Shown here: piece after piece, positions 22,770-44,261 of the stretch
How positions within the stretch are numbered: the first letter of the stretch is position 1
Layout: every line of letters begins with the position of its first letter
NCBI GenBank assembly: GCA_023055425.1
Contig: JALGPY010000002.1
Location: 121,470,088-121,534,087 of the forward strand
Reading direction: 5' to 3'
Origin: Linanthus parryae
Taxonomy: Eukaryota; Streptophyta; Magnoliopsida; Ericales; Polemoniaceae
Length of the DNA: 64,000 nucleotides
The notes under the pieces: generated by a model
The model's input: the letters and a program-made list of their open reading frames with translations, nothing else
What the model was told of the DNA's origin: nothing
Databases searched by the model: none
Made by a program: the position numbers and the translations under genes

Positions 22770-24607
22770 TATGCACGGTTCTATTTATAGCAGAAGTCTT
22801 CCAATTTCTCGTAAGCAAAGCTGACCCAGACATCATCTTTATTCTGTTGATTCAAACTAAATCCCACCGGTAGAGATTCCACCACATTTATAATGGTTTT
22901 AAATTCTAAAAGACGGTTCTATTAGTGAGAACACGAGGTTGTGGAATGATATTTTATGTAAAATGAGCGATGGAAAAATTGATAAATGTAATATTTTTAT
23001 GTAAAAGACGGTTCTATCGATGATAAAGGACGCGTATGGACAACCCTGAAAGTTCCCACCTCTAGAAATCTAGAGAGAGAAAAAAGACTTTCAGAAGAAC
23101 ATGTTGAAAAGAGAGATAATGGTTGATGGGCTTTGTTCTAGCCCAATACTTTCAGGTCAGAAACTAACTTTAATTTATTTTTGCAGCCCGAAATATTGAC
23201 AAAACAAATCTAATTTGTTTCGTTAATAAACTTAATGTTTGCAACTGTATCTGTTCGAGAATCGAACAACCAACATTTATAACTGTTCTAAACAGTTGTG
23301 TCTTGTAACTTCCCCCTTTCACTCCCTATAAAAAGGCAGTTATTTCGAACTCACTGCTTTCACAATCAAACTCTCCAGAAATTATCCATATCGCTAGCCC
23401 CGTTCGATGTGTACTGTAGATTGGTGCTTCATCTGCGGTACATGGAGGACTTTTATCCTGGGAAGCAATTCGCCTTTTTAGAATAATTAAAGTGACTCGC
23501 CAACAGTGGGGGGAGGGGGGCGAATATTGCTTTATGGGGATCACCTATGTACGAGACTGTCCTCCAAATTGTGTATGCTTTCACTCGACTTTCACTCAGT
23601 AAGTTTCATTTCACTGTTTTATTATTTCCACACTTTTGGTTTTCTTCTTCTTCTTCTTCTTCTTCTTCTTCTTCTAATAAGAACAATCCGATTCAATTTT
23701 TCTAACAATATAAATAAGAAATACTACAAGCTCTTATACTGTAATAATGACTATTGATGAATAACTAAAGATAGCATATGTATGTAAATCTTGTCAAAAA
23801 ATAGAATCACCAAATCAACATTAGCCAATACATAAGATGGTGACACTTTGGTAAATTTGTCTACCCATTGATTTAAGTGCTAGAATTGTTGCAAGTCACA
23901 TACTCACTTCTTTAACCTAAACTGCATCACATCAAAACAAAACATTAATTGGAATACAGATTTGACATAGGGAAAAAGATAAGCACTTACAAAAGTAATA
24001 CAGTGCGAGTCTTTCCAATCACTTCAGAAAACAACCTTCATCCTCGCAGCAAGGGTCACAAATGATCCGAAAAACTTCAACACATATGATTAGCCAATCA
24101 AGAAGATATTAACACCCATGGAAAGTCAGCTTTGAATCGGAGTAGCCAATGAAAAAGATCAATCATAATTTCCTACTTAGACTACACCACTAGCGAGCGA
24201 CATAGGAACTGGAGAGGATGGGAGTCGATCCTAAAGAGGAAGAGGGGGCGTAGGAGAAAAGAACTGTGAAGCGGTCATAATAATCTCCGCTCTCAAGTAA
24301 TAATATGTGGGTAAATATGTTCTCAAGAGAACAAACGGGTGAATAAATATTCAATCAAGGGAATCATGTGAATAAAAACAAAAACATTGAATACAATTAT
24401 ACGTTACTTGAAAAATTGAAGAGAATAAACGCGCTGAAATTGGGAATGAGTAAAGGATATTAGTAAATCTTTATTCCATTCATGGATAGTTTGGGGTACT
24501 AAAAAGTGTAGAAAACAGAAGGAAAAAAAAAGAAAGAAACTGTTTGACTTTTTTTGTGTGTATGCTTTAAATAGCAAGAGTTCCTTCTGATTTTTATTTT
24601 TTTTTAA
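22770..24607. other. Non-coding, with a promoter-like stretch
   Basis: No coding region could be supported. A TATA-like box (CTATAAAAAGG near 23326) is followed by about 200 bp that look like a transcribed leader, perhaps an LTR remnant. A CTT microsatellite lies at 23644-23676. A word AAAGACGGTTCTAT occurs twice (near 22909 and 23002). Confidence 0.4.
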
Positions 24608-24616
24608 TAATAGAGA

Positions 24617-24707
24617 GGGTAAAAGACAAAATGCACCCTCCTTAGATGGGTTATATATAAAAAAACCTCATTGTTCGGGGATATACAAAACCCCCCTGAC
24701 GTTGGAC
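24617..24707 (+). repeat. Left terminal inverted repeat of the MULE
   Basis: Starts GGGTAAAAGAC and is similar to the reverse complement of 31573-31666 until about CTGAC-N-TTGGAC. Differences are scattered substitutions and short indels; identity is about 85% by eye. Confidence 0.85.
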
Positions 24708-24808
24708 AACCACCCTTCTGTTAGTATCAGCTAGTAAATGGTACAATCTAAATTTTTATGCCCATTTTGCCCCTATTTGTATTTTTGTGTTCATTTTGTT
24801 CATGTTCT

Positions 24809-26220
24809 TGTTGGAATAGGTGCCCTAGAGACAATCTAATTTAGTATGAACAATAAATTGGCTAGAACATTCATTGTATTATTTATTGGATATTTTAATA
24901 TAATGAAGTCCTTAGATTTAAAATTGTGTTGTTTATCTTTAAATATCCCCAGTCCATTATAATGATTAACAGGACAATCATCTATAGACTAGTATGGGGT
25001 TGGATTGATATGGAGATATCATGACCCAACACATGGGTATGCATTATGAGTAATGGCATACTGGATTGACCCATCTCCGAGAAGGCTACATAAAAGTTAT
25101 GTAAAGTCACAAGTGCTTCTCGCGGTGATAACGGTATTGTCATCCTTAGACTTGAAGTCACTAGATCATCTAGTTGTGGAGTATTGTGTTTTGGTAGCGT
25201 CAAATGCTACACCATGATTGGGTAGTCATAAAGACGCGTATCGGATACAATAGGAATCACGCGTAGATATCGTAGTGATGTAGATAGAATTTGACCCTTC
25301 CACACAACGGGAGAAAATATCCTAGGCCACTCGAAGGATAGTGCTTATGGAATGTCTGGCCAGACTCAAATAAATCAATATAATATATTGATGTTATTTG
25401 CACAAATAAGTCAATTCCCAGGATCGAGGAACTATGGATTGGATATGCGAGTGTGACTTGTATGTCTCGTGTCTAATCCGGATATTGAGACAAAGGGATG
25501 AGACAATACTTGCACAAGGTATGTCATGATGACTATTTCTATTGGTTGGATAGAATGGATGTCTTGCTAGAGGCCGCTCCATATTAGTAAATAGTTACTA
25601 CCAACTAAGTGGAAACCTATGGGGTCACACGCCATATAGGATTGAACTAGACTTGGGAATTAAATAATATGACTAATTAATAAGAAGGTTCAAATCGCAA
25701 CAACTTGCTAACTTAGTAGGAATAATATGCAAGTTGGACTAATCCGAACTTGAGTAGGATTAGGAGGGGGCCTTTATGTAGTAACAAGGAGTTGTTGGAC
25801 TATATAAAGGATTCTCCTAGCTTCATTCCCTACAACTAATGCTCATAACATAAGTTGAGTAGGAGAGAAGCAAGGAGAGATAGCAAGCAAGGATGTTGTC
25901 GCCCCCCTAGCCGTCCCTCTACCCATTCCACAACAAGGAGGCCGAGCCTCCCTTTTGGTGCTCCGTTGCGTGATTTCTTCTTCCTCTTCCATTCTTCCTA
26001 GCTAGGAAAAGGTTTTTGGAAGATCAAGATCTCAATCCTAGGTGCGGATCAACCGTAGAGACGTGATACTTTTCGCGTTAGAAGTCATCAAAGGAGACCT
26101 ACAAGGTACATAACACGAATCCTTTACCATCGTCATGATTTCTCTTCCTGTGATCCTTGGAGGGTCTTGATCGGATAAATTTTTATTATTTCGCTGCGTA
26201 TACATGATCAAAACCCTACA
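24809..26220 (+). mobile_element. Solo LTR, Copia-like, inside the MULE
   Basis: This 1412-bp block begins TGTTGGAATAGG and ends AAAACCCTACA, and is flanked by the perfect 5-bp duplication GTTCT (24804-24808, 26221-26225). A TATA-like box (CTATATAAAGG near 25801) indicates plus orientation, so transcripts starting here would run toward the copine gene. No internal gag or pol is present, so it is a solo LTR. Copia affinity rests only on the look of its ends. Confidence 0.8.
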
Positions 26221-26225
26221 GTTCT

Positions 26226-27347
26226 TGTGTTCTTGGTGTTCTTGAACACCATCACGACCACCACCACACTACCACCAACACCAACACCAACACCAAGAAC
26301 ACACAACACCAATAAGAACAACAACAACACCAACAACCTGCAAATAAACACCAATAACACCATCACCACCACCACTGCCAACACCACAATCACTACTGAA
26401 ACTCTTAAAAACAATCGAACAACTTCAACTTCAGAACCCAATCAAAACCCAACACCACCTCCTCTCTCTGAATTGTCCCCGACGAAGAATACCCACGCCC
26501 TGCTCGAGAAAAACCAATCAAACCCAGTAACGAAAACAAGCCAGCCCCGATTGACAACCACGAACACTTCACAGACCCAATTCGACCATCCTCTCTTTAC
26601 TCCGACCACCGAACCCCACTCCATCTCCAATCGACCACCACTCAAACCTCCTCTCCTGCGCCTGAAATAAAAAACCGCTCGCAACCATCGAACCCACCCC
26701 ATCCTCTGTTCGAAACCATTAATAGAACTGAAACTTCAATCTCCATCCAATCGCCTAACCCAGCGCAGAAGCCCTCCACCTTCTGCCTCTGTCTGAATCC
26801 CCTATTCACCAAGAACACCACCTTCATCAACGGCCCAATTGAAAGCCACCAACCCCTGATACACCAGACCCAACACAGCCATGGCCGAAGAAGAAAGAAG
26901 AAGAAACAGTGGGTTCGAACGAAGAAACAGATGGTTCAATCGTAGAAACCAGCAGAAAACCCAAATTGATTAGGGTTTCGGATCTGACCAAATTTTAGCC
27001 ACCAATCCGAACATATTCGAACGGAGAGAGACGAATTTGCCGCCGGTGACCCAACCCAGACAGTGTCGACGACGAATTCGCCGCCGGAGACGAGAACCAG
27101 ATCCGGCTTCTTCTTCGCCGGAGACCGAGCGTTGATGGTGAACCCACTTGCATAGTTCGATGCGGCGAAGGAGAAGGAGTCGGTGTTCGATCTCACGGAG
27201 CGGATGCCTCAGTTAACTGACCCGAAACTGATTGCTTCCATGCGAGTCGCCGTCTTCGAGGTCCATCAAGCTCGATGGGTCCTCAAAGCCGATCGAAGGG
27301 AGGGAGAAGAAGCAGGTAAGGAAGGAGATGGACGGGGATGAAGGTGG
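26226..27347. other. MULE interior, low-complexity, possibly captured sequence
   Basis: The first half is ACC/ACA-rich and gives a plus-strand frame (26227-26670) of Thr/Asn/Pro repeats that I do not regard as a gene. The second half (26880-27340) is GC-richer, with GCCGCCGG words, and looks like former genic DNA with short frames on both strands. I could not name a source gene. Capture by the MULE is possible but unproven. Confidence 0.35.
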
Positions 27348-27352
27348 GCAGC

Positions 27353-30300
27353 TGAAACATCCTGCGATCTCGGTTCAGGGTTAACGCGACAATCGATAAC
27401 CAAAAGTATATTATTAGCTATGAAGTTTACATTTCGGTTAAAGTACATAACAAAATTTTGATAATAAGTACAATCTAAAACAAATCGTGTGTGATCTACT
27501 AAGTGATACGACTTAAGCTAAACTTCTTCGTCTCGATCCGCGTTCCCATCCCCACACTTGATTGACGACCTGCGGTTTTAAAATGGCAAAAGCCGATGCA
27601 GTTTTGAAGGAATGATCAGTAAAAACTGAGTAAATACATACTACGACATGTAAAGCAACGAGTGGCACATAGGTATGAGTTGAAGTAAATCAAGAGATTT
27701 GAAAGAATCATAAGTAATAGAGTTGGGAACAATTTGGAAAAAATATATCGCGTAGCGGGAACTCTCAACTTTAAAACATTTATAAATCACGAGTATACGA
27801 GATATTCTTAGCCAAGTAAAGTGTCAACAGTAAAAAAGTCCATTTGAACTGATAACAATATTAATTCACGAGTAGCATATGCTTTTCAATTCATTTCATT
27901 AGATTAGGCAATCAAGAGCCACAAACAACATCAATAGAGTAATCAAACTTTCTTTCAATTCCAATTTAACCTTTACGTTTAGCTGAGGCATGTCCAGAGC
28001 ACCAGCAGGATCGATGTAGACAGAGGGATCACGAAATAATCACTAAGGGTTCCTTCAAGGGTCTATCGAACCCTATTTCACCCGAGCGTTAAGGGAGCCC
28101 ATTCGTCAACCCCGCTCACAACATTAGCTAAAAGGCCTTAAGTGTCGACACCCCTATACCGTAGTGACCCTTACAAGTATAAGTAGCACTCTATAGCTCT
28201 ATAAACCCCTTGACCTCAATATCTTGATACATTTTGGCTCATCGGGGGTGGATTTGTGAACGTTAAAGTTCTATCCAATAATAAGAAGCCTTGCTTCAAT
28301 GGTCTTAGCCATAAGAAAATGGAGGATTGCTTGGCGCCTCCCATTAATAACAGTACTCTGTACATCGTCCTAAGTCTATTAGAGGTATTTTATTTCTTCT
28401 CTTTCACATAAACATAATCAGAGTATCAAAATTTCACAAGTAATTTTCGAGAGTTCTCAAAGGAGATGAATAAAACAGTTAACAACTTTCGAGTGGAAAA
28501 CATGCATTCTCATACTATTTCATATAACAAACATTCATTTGAAACGTCATACACATATTTTGATATGAAAGGCCGTACATATGTACTTACCTCTGAGCCA
28601 TGAAAGGCGCAAAGGAAAGCTAGCACTCCTACAATGCTCGTCTCACATTGGATCCGGGTCTCACAGCCAACGCAGCAGCACAAATACGTACGTCTACTTG
28701 CTACGAGCACAACGACTGGATATAAACAAGTCAAGTGTATAGTCTATTAGCATTTACCCTCTATATGAGGTTGTATGCAAGAATGCAATGGAATGCGGGT
28801 CATGCAAGCTAACTTGACCAAAACGCCCCTGATACTCAAAAATCGTCCAGTACCGACTCTAATTGTGCATGGACCCCAAACTATACTCATACTGGCCCAA
28901 AAACATGTAATAATGACTCTAAACTCTCCCATATGAACTTAGCATCGAAATATACAACTTTCAATAAATTACACTCAGGCCCCTAAAGTTTGCTAAAATT
29001 GCAAAAAGACCCAACTATTGATTTGGTCACTCCCGAGTAAAATACTTCCTTCTTAAGGCTCCAAATATCCTTCTACGTCAGGTTGTCGGTCTCAAAACAT
29101 TAACTTAGTCTCAAGTAGTTCAAGTGTGAAGTTTTAATTGAATGCACATAGGCCCCCGAAGTTTAGTAAAACTGCAAAAAGACCCCAACATTTGACTTGG
29201 TCAACCCTAGCCCAGAATTACATACAAGTATTCCAAATAAGCATACAAGGGATGCTGACAAACTCCAAGTTACTAAACTAATCTCAATTCAAAGTTCAAG
29301 TGAAATTACTATTTTGCCCCTCCTATACAGCTCAGTCAAACTAGAGTTTTCGAAAATTCAAACTTGGTCAAACTTGATACTTACACTCATAATGTGAATA
29401 CAAACAAGTTTCGCGAAGAACGCTAAGGCCAGAATGTCATTCAAATGGTCAAAACCGAATATCAAAGATAGCAAAAAGTCGTTTCAAGTAGTCAACTTTG
29501 CGACTGATTTCTGATCAATTGAGAAGGAGTATTAAGAAACCGGAAGTTGGGTTTTGAATATGACAGTTCAAGGATTCCAGAACATATTTGAACTCCTAGA
29601 AACTCTAAGTATTCAAAGAGATATCGCTAGTCAAAGTTGGACAAAAATTCTGAATCAACACTTAGTAAAATTCAAGAAAGTTTATTGAGTTCAAACTAGC
29701 AACTTTAGGCTCGTTTTGTGAGAAATCCGTTACGAAATTGAAGATGACCCAGAGAGGATAAAATGAAGTATTATACATGAGATTCACATAGGAGAAAGAA
29801 AAACAAGATTTCATTAAGATTTGAGGAAGTTTTGGATGTCAGAAAATGGGTACTTCAACTTATACTTCCATACTTAGAAAAATTCAGCCATAACAGCTCA
29901 AGAACACAACATTTTCCCTCAACTTTAGGCCCAGATTCAGACCAGTTAGAGTGAAAATTAGCTCAAGAAATTCAAATGAATGTTGTAGAGCTAAGTCTAA
30001 GCTTTCCAGAAAGTCAAGAATCACTTCAAACGGATTAACAACGAGGAAGATACAAGTGTCCAAAGTCGACAAGAAATGCAGCAATCAAGAGCATGAGTCT
30101 CAAGAACACGTAACTGTAGCTACTTCGAACACAGATTCAAGGGGTTTAGAGATCGAATTGGACCAGGAAATTAACACGAAACTTGGAGTACTAAATGTAG
30201 GGAATCCATAGCAACAAGGATCAGGTCAAAACATCAAGTATCGAGATAGTTACAGGCCCACGAACAGGGCAGGCTTTCAAGTTGGAAAACTCTACATGCA

Positions 30301-31372
30301 CGAATCAATCTTGACAAATTTGTTGTTACAGTCATGATTGGATGATCTAAACGTGTTCTAGACATTATTAGGAGCATGCTCATGCTTTCAATCGATCAAA
30401 ACAAGAAAGAAAAGGGTCTGAACCGAGCTATGCACTTACCGGCGGCCATGGTGGATTCCGGCGACCAGCTGCTCGGTTACCGGCACTTCCACGCGTTCCT
30501 ATCAATTTCTGAGTTGTTTACAGAGTCCTAATATGATTAGAGAAGGTCTGGGGATCACAATGATGCGAGAATCGCTGGAAACGACGAAGAAATGAGAGAG
30601 TTACCTCTCTCCCGCCGGTGCGCGCTTTGCCGGCGACGGGTTCTGCAGAATACGGCGACCCGTCGCGAATCCGGCGAGTTACAGCGTTTTCTTGGTGTCG
30701 TTGAGCTCGCCTGGAGATGGGGATCACGAATATGCGGCTTATTACAACTGAATATCAACGAGGAAGACGAATTTGACAGATTAAGGGTTAGGGTTCTTCA
30801 ACCTTACCCTCAAATTTTCCGAAGCCACTGTTTGACGAACGCCAAAATTGATTTGGGGGTTTTCGTTGCTATGTTCTCACGAACTCCCAGCAGCAGCAGG
30901 TTGGCTTGAGGTGATGGCAGGTGGTGGTTTTGGTGGTTCCACCGTGGGAGGGGTGGTGTAGAGGTGGTCTTGGTGGTGGTTCATGAAGAAGAAGAAAAGG
31001 AAAAAAAAAATGGTGAGAGGAGAGATAACTCAACTGAATTGAGGTGATTTAATGTTGTTGTGAAGCTACCACCTCATGGGGGTAGGTGGTAAGCTCTCAC
31101 AAGAGGAAATGACAAATGGCTAACATGCATAGGGGGGTGAAAGTGTAGTTTTCTAATTTTTGGGTACAGCTAGAATTAGAGCTTCTACTTAATTTCAGAG
31201 AATTGAACAACCACCCCGACCATCTCTAGTGCTTCAAAATCATTCTAACGACTTCCAAATATTGCTAACACTCCAAAATTGCAAATTTAAAGCCGTGACA
31301 AACTATTTACAAAATAACCCCCAAAGTCTTGATATTTCACTAAGAATTGTCTCGAGAATGAGGGGTGTTACA
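27353..31372 (-). mobile_element. 4.02-kb solo-LTR-like repeat inside the MULE
   Basis: The left end is TGAAACATCCTG and the right end AGGGGTGTTACA. A perfect 5-bp duplication GCAGC flanks it (27348-27352 and 31373-31377). The interior has no gag or pol. Ends and general layout resemble the repeat at 10632-22764 (TGTAACACCCC-type terminus on the minus strand), suggesting related long-LTR families. An internal near-duplication of about 60 bp occurs (28974 and 29145, sharing GCAAAAAGACCC). Confidence 0.75.
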
Positions 31373-31572
31373 GCAGCGGTGGTGGATGATGGTTGTGGCC
31401 GGTGAAGGAGAGAGATGGGGATGGAGAGAGAGAGAGATGGGTGGGGAAGGAGGGAGGTGCAGGGTTAGAAAGTGAGCAAGAAGAAGAAAAAAGTTATTTA
31501 TAGAGTGGTATTTTTTCCAAAATGAAGGTAAATATGTCTTTTTACCCCTCCGTTAGGATTCCGTTACCTTCC

Positions 31573-31666
31573 GTCCACTGTCAGGGGTGGATTTTGTATA
31601 TTCCCAAACAATGAAGTTGTTTTTGTATATAACACATCTATGGAGGGTGCATTTTGTCTTTTACAC
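31573..31666 (-). repeat. Right terminal inverted repeat of the MULE
   Basis: Its reverse complement begins GTGTAAAAGAC and follows the left TIR for about 94 bp. The TSD copy TAATAGAGA starts at 31667. Confidence 0.85.
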
Positions 31667-31675
31667 TAATAGAGA

Positions 31676-32128
31676 AGATTAATGCTTAACTTTTATTGAG
31701 AAAAAATAAGCTGATGAAAGTTGATGACGAAGGACGTGGGACGAAGGTGTATGACTACGGTATACTCCAAAAGACCATTGAACGAACGTACCGATGGAAG
31801 ACTTCTCTTTGCATGGGTAGACTCCTAAAAAGAAAAGGGAAGAAAATAAAAATTGAACGAGAGGAAATAAAATTAAAAAAAAAGACTCGTACTTACATAC
31901 GAAGAAGACGCTAGGAACGGGTTCGAGAAACTCGAAAGAATTACAATCCACGCGTTTCCCTCTATAATTTGGTGTGTGTGCTTTATAAATAGGCATTGAA
32001 CCCAGCTGTTGTTAATTCCCAAATTAGTATTACTGTATGCCATCGGATTCGCCGATTTCTCCATATCTCCTGTGATCTCCGGACACGCGAGAAAAAAGCA
32101 AAGGCGTAGGCAAGAAATCGCGAGAGAG
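31676..32128 (+). promoter_or_regulatory. Promoter and 5' UTR of the copine gene
   Basis: A good plant TATA box TTTATAAATAGG lies at 31982-31993, about 140 bp before the start codon at 32129, so transcription probably starts near 32020. The MULE right end lies 316 bp upstream of this box, leaving very little non-transposon promoter. No other element was identified. Confidence 0.6.
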
Positions 32129-41605
<9,477 letters not shown>

Positions 41606-42099
41606 ATCACTTAAAATTGCTGAGAGGGACTACTATCGTCGAACCATATTCCCAAGAATTGGAGCACCTCATATACAGATAGAAGGAAGGAAGACAGAAA
41701 GTGTAAATGTTTAGATAGGGAAGCGTCTCTGGCTTTGTCAATTAACTTTTCGGTATTTTTAAGCACGATAATATAAGTTTGAAATTTTCTTAAAGGCCGA
41801 TCAGTTCTCATAGCTCCGCTCGATTTTCTTGGAATCAAATGCCGTCACAAAATCATTAGCCAGATTTAGATGGATTTTTTTACGGTCGTCGTGATCGACC
41901 GACCCGAGATCCAACTACCAAATTATGCCATGGCTTTTCGTCTGCATTGTCTAGTTTCTATGTATTTTCATGGACGACAGTAGTAAGTAGTAAGCATCTT
42001 CAAGCATCCATGTACAAGTTAGAGCATCTCCAACACTAGAATATGGCCTTGTTCGGGAAGTGTGCTTCCAGATTAATTTTAATATGTTTTTGGGAATGG
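41606..42099 (+). other. 3' UTR and downstream region of the copine gene
   Basis: No further coding sequence is seen. The 3' UTR probably ends within about 200-300 bp of the stop codon, but no single clear poly(A) signal stands out. From about 42020 the sequence (GAGCATCTCCAACAC) looks like a plant MITE or dispersed-repeat edge. Confidence 0.4.

Positions 42100-42180
<81 letters not shown>
42100..42180. repeat. (ATT)n microsatellite
   Basis: About 27 uninterrupted ATT units. The array is bracketed by direct copies of TTTTGGGAATGGATT (near 42088 and 42192). Confidence 0.97.
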
Positions 42181-42257
42181 TTGCAAACCGCTTTTGGGAA
42201 TGGATTGTGATGAAGAGTGCCAGGTCCACACCAAAAATGATGACTCTGGGTAACATA

Positions 42258-42515
42258 CCAGTCCGTCCCAGCTCTTTCTTCCATCCGACTTTTTTGACTC
42301 GTATCTGGGTCACTTTGACCGGATGATTTGGATAGCAAAATAATACTATTTTTTGATAATTTTTTCACCATATTATAGAGCACCTTTTACTCTACAACAC
42401 CATGAAAAAATTATCAAAAAATTACATCGATTTGCTATTCAAATCACCGGGTCAAAGTGACTCAGTGAATAGTGACAAAAGTCAAATTGGGAAGAAAGAG
42501 CTGGGACAGAATGGT
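42258..42515. repeat. Long imperfect inverted repeat (foldback/MITE-like)
   Basis: Arm 42258-42370 pairs with the reverse complement of 42401-42515 at roughly 80%, with a loop of about 30 nt. Shared words include CCCAGCTCTTTCTTCC and GGGTCACTTTGACC. A transcript would form a long hairpin. No TSD was found. Confidence 0.75.
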
Positions 42516-43034
42516 ATAAAACCAACAACGGGAGGTAAGAACTCTTATCTATATGAAAGAGTTTCTTTCTCTAGACGAGCCCCTTCCCTATGTTCCTTGA
42601 CCCTCCACTTACTCACCCTAATCAATAAAACATTGCCTGTGCCTGTTAGTTCACGCTATTTCAGTTTATCACTATTTACTGCATTGTTTCTATCAAAACA
42701 ATCTATAGAAATCTTTTCTTCTTGCTTAGTTTAATCATTTTTTTTGTGTTTTCTCCATTAACACACTCTATCTCTTTGCCATCATCATTTGCACGCCTTG
42801 ATTCTCGCATTTTTTTAGTAGAAAGGTAAGAAATTCATTAAACCAGAAACGCACCTAGCAAGAGCATACAAGCAAAGTATCGGCCTGTGCCCTACAACAT
42901 CCAAACAAACAGCCGTAAACAGCCATAGCTCCTAGCGGAAATATACAGCAAAAGATGGAGCTAACACACTAAGTACAGCCAGTAGACAACCTAGCGACTA
43001 TATACAACAAAAGGTGTCGCTACGAGACCATATC

Positions 43035-44222
43035 TTACATAGATAGGATGACACTTCTAGCTAGCCGATGGGCTTCCGTCACTAAGCTTCTGGGGACTTT
43101 GACTACTAGACAGTCGTTGAAGATGCTAAGCTCTTGCCGAATGTACATCAAAATGGGTGCGTCCCGGAAAGACGGCTGCTCAGTCGCCTGTAATAAATGA
43201 AAAGTAATTAGACTATAAATAGCAATGTTAAATAACCGTTTAGATTTAGCTACTAGTAAGCAGTCTAAAAAATCAAGCAACTCCATGTGCAGGGGTGAAT
43301 CGCCATGGCAGCGCTTGGAATAAGAGGTAGCCATTCCCGTTTGGTCGGTGAGAAAGACTCCAACTGCTCCATCCAAATGGTTTGCGCGCCATGCGCCATC
43401 AACTTTGATGATAGTGAAGGAGGGTGGAATGCTTGAGTAGTCGGTGTGCTTTGAAAGGGAGAAGATGCTGGGATTGGTATTTTGCGGTAAAGGAGGATTC
43501 TGCTGCATCACGTGAGGTATTGTGGAGTCATTGAAGTTGTTGTAGCGCAGGAGTTCCCGTTGAGCTTCATGCAGAAATTGCTGAGTTAGTTCGATGGGCC
43601 ATGCTTTGCCCCGAAACACAGCTTCGTTCCTTGACTTCCAGAGAGCCCATAAGGCCGGGAGGTTCCTGGTCAAATCGACCGGCTGGTAAATGAAGCTACG
43701 GATCCAGTCAGCGATGTGAAGTTGTTGCTGAGGTGGAGATAGAGGGGCATGTTGTAGGAATGTAGATGTGATTGGGCAATGTAAGAAAAGGTGATCAGGT
43801 GTTTCTATGTTGAGACATCCGTGTGGACATAGTGGGGAGATAGTGTAGTTATGGAGGGCAAGGTTAGCTTGACAAGGAAGGGCGTGGGGATGGAGGCATT
43901 TCCAGAGGAAAATTTTATATTTTTCGGGGATGTGTAGCCCCCATAAACGTCCCCAGACAGGGTTAGCTGGTGCTGCGAGAGCGAAGTAACCTGCTGGAAA
44001 GAGGATGGGATTTAGGGACGACTCAATGAATCGGTAACCTGATTTTGCTGAGTAATTGCCAGACTTCGTGAAAGGCCAAACAAGAGAGTCTGGGGTATCA
44101 GGGGGAGGAAGTTGTATAGAGCAGACAATGGGGATTAAGAAGGGAGGTAGGATGGAATGAAGTGCTTGGAGGTTCCAGTGTCGTTTATTGTGATGATATG
44201 AGATGAGGTCAGACACTCGCAT
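43035..44222 (-). pseudogene. LINE ORF2 C-terminus: zf-RVT and RNase H domains
   Basis: The open frame of 395 codons starts at a Met only because one stop codon (13 codons upstream) cuts it off from the RT frame. Residues about 65-150 carry the zf-RVT pattern (WGRLWGLHIPEKYKIFLWKCLH and CPHGC...ETPDHLFLHCP). Residues about 270-380 resemble the plant LINE RNase H domain (KVDGAW with catalytic Asp, HMELLD region). The enzyme would remove RNA from RNA-DNA hybrids during LINE copying. Confidence 0.8.
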
Positions 44223-44261
44223 GTCATTTAGAGTGTCAGAGTTAAGGAAAATTGCTAGTGG

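Larger units (their letters stand above)
24617..31666. mobile_element. Non-autonomous Mutator-like element (MULE) with nested LTRs
   Basis: The two ends carry inverted repeats sharing GTAAAAGACAAAATGCACC and more, over about 91-94 bp. A perfect 9-bp target-site duplication TAATAGAGA flanks them (24608-24616 and 31667-31675). Long TIRs starting with G plus a 9-bp TSD are the Mutator hallmark. Without the two later LTR insertions the element would be about 1.6 kb. No MURA-type transposase is visible, so it is non-autonomous. Its right end is 316 bp from the TATA-like box of the copine gene, so it may affect that promoter. Confidence 0.85.

Noticed and set aside
26227..26670. 147-codon Thr/Asn/Pro-rich frame
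   Set aside because: Low-complexity ACC/ACA repeat read in frame; no domain, no splice context, and starts at the edge of a solo LTR.
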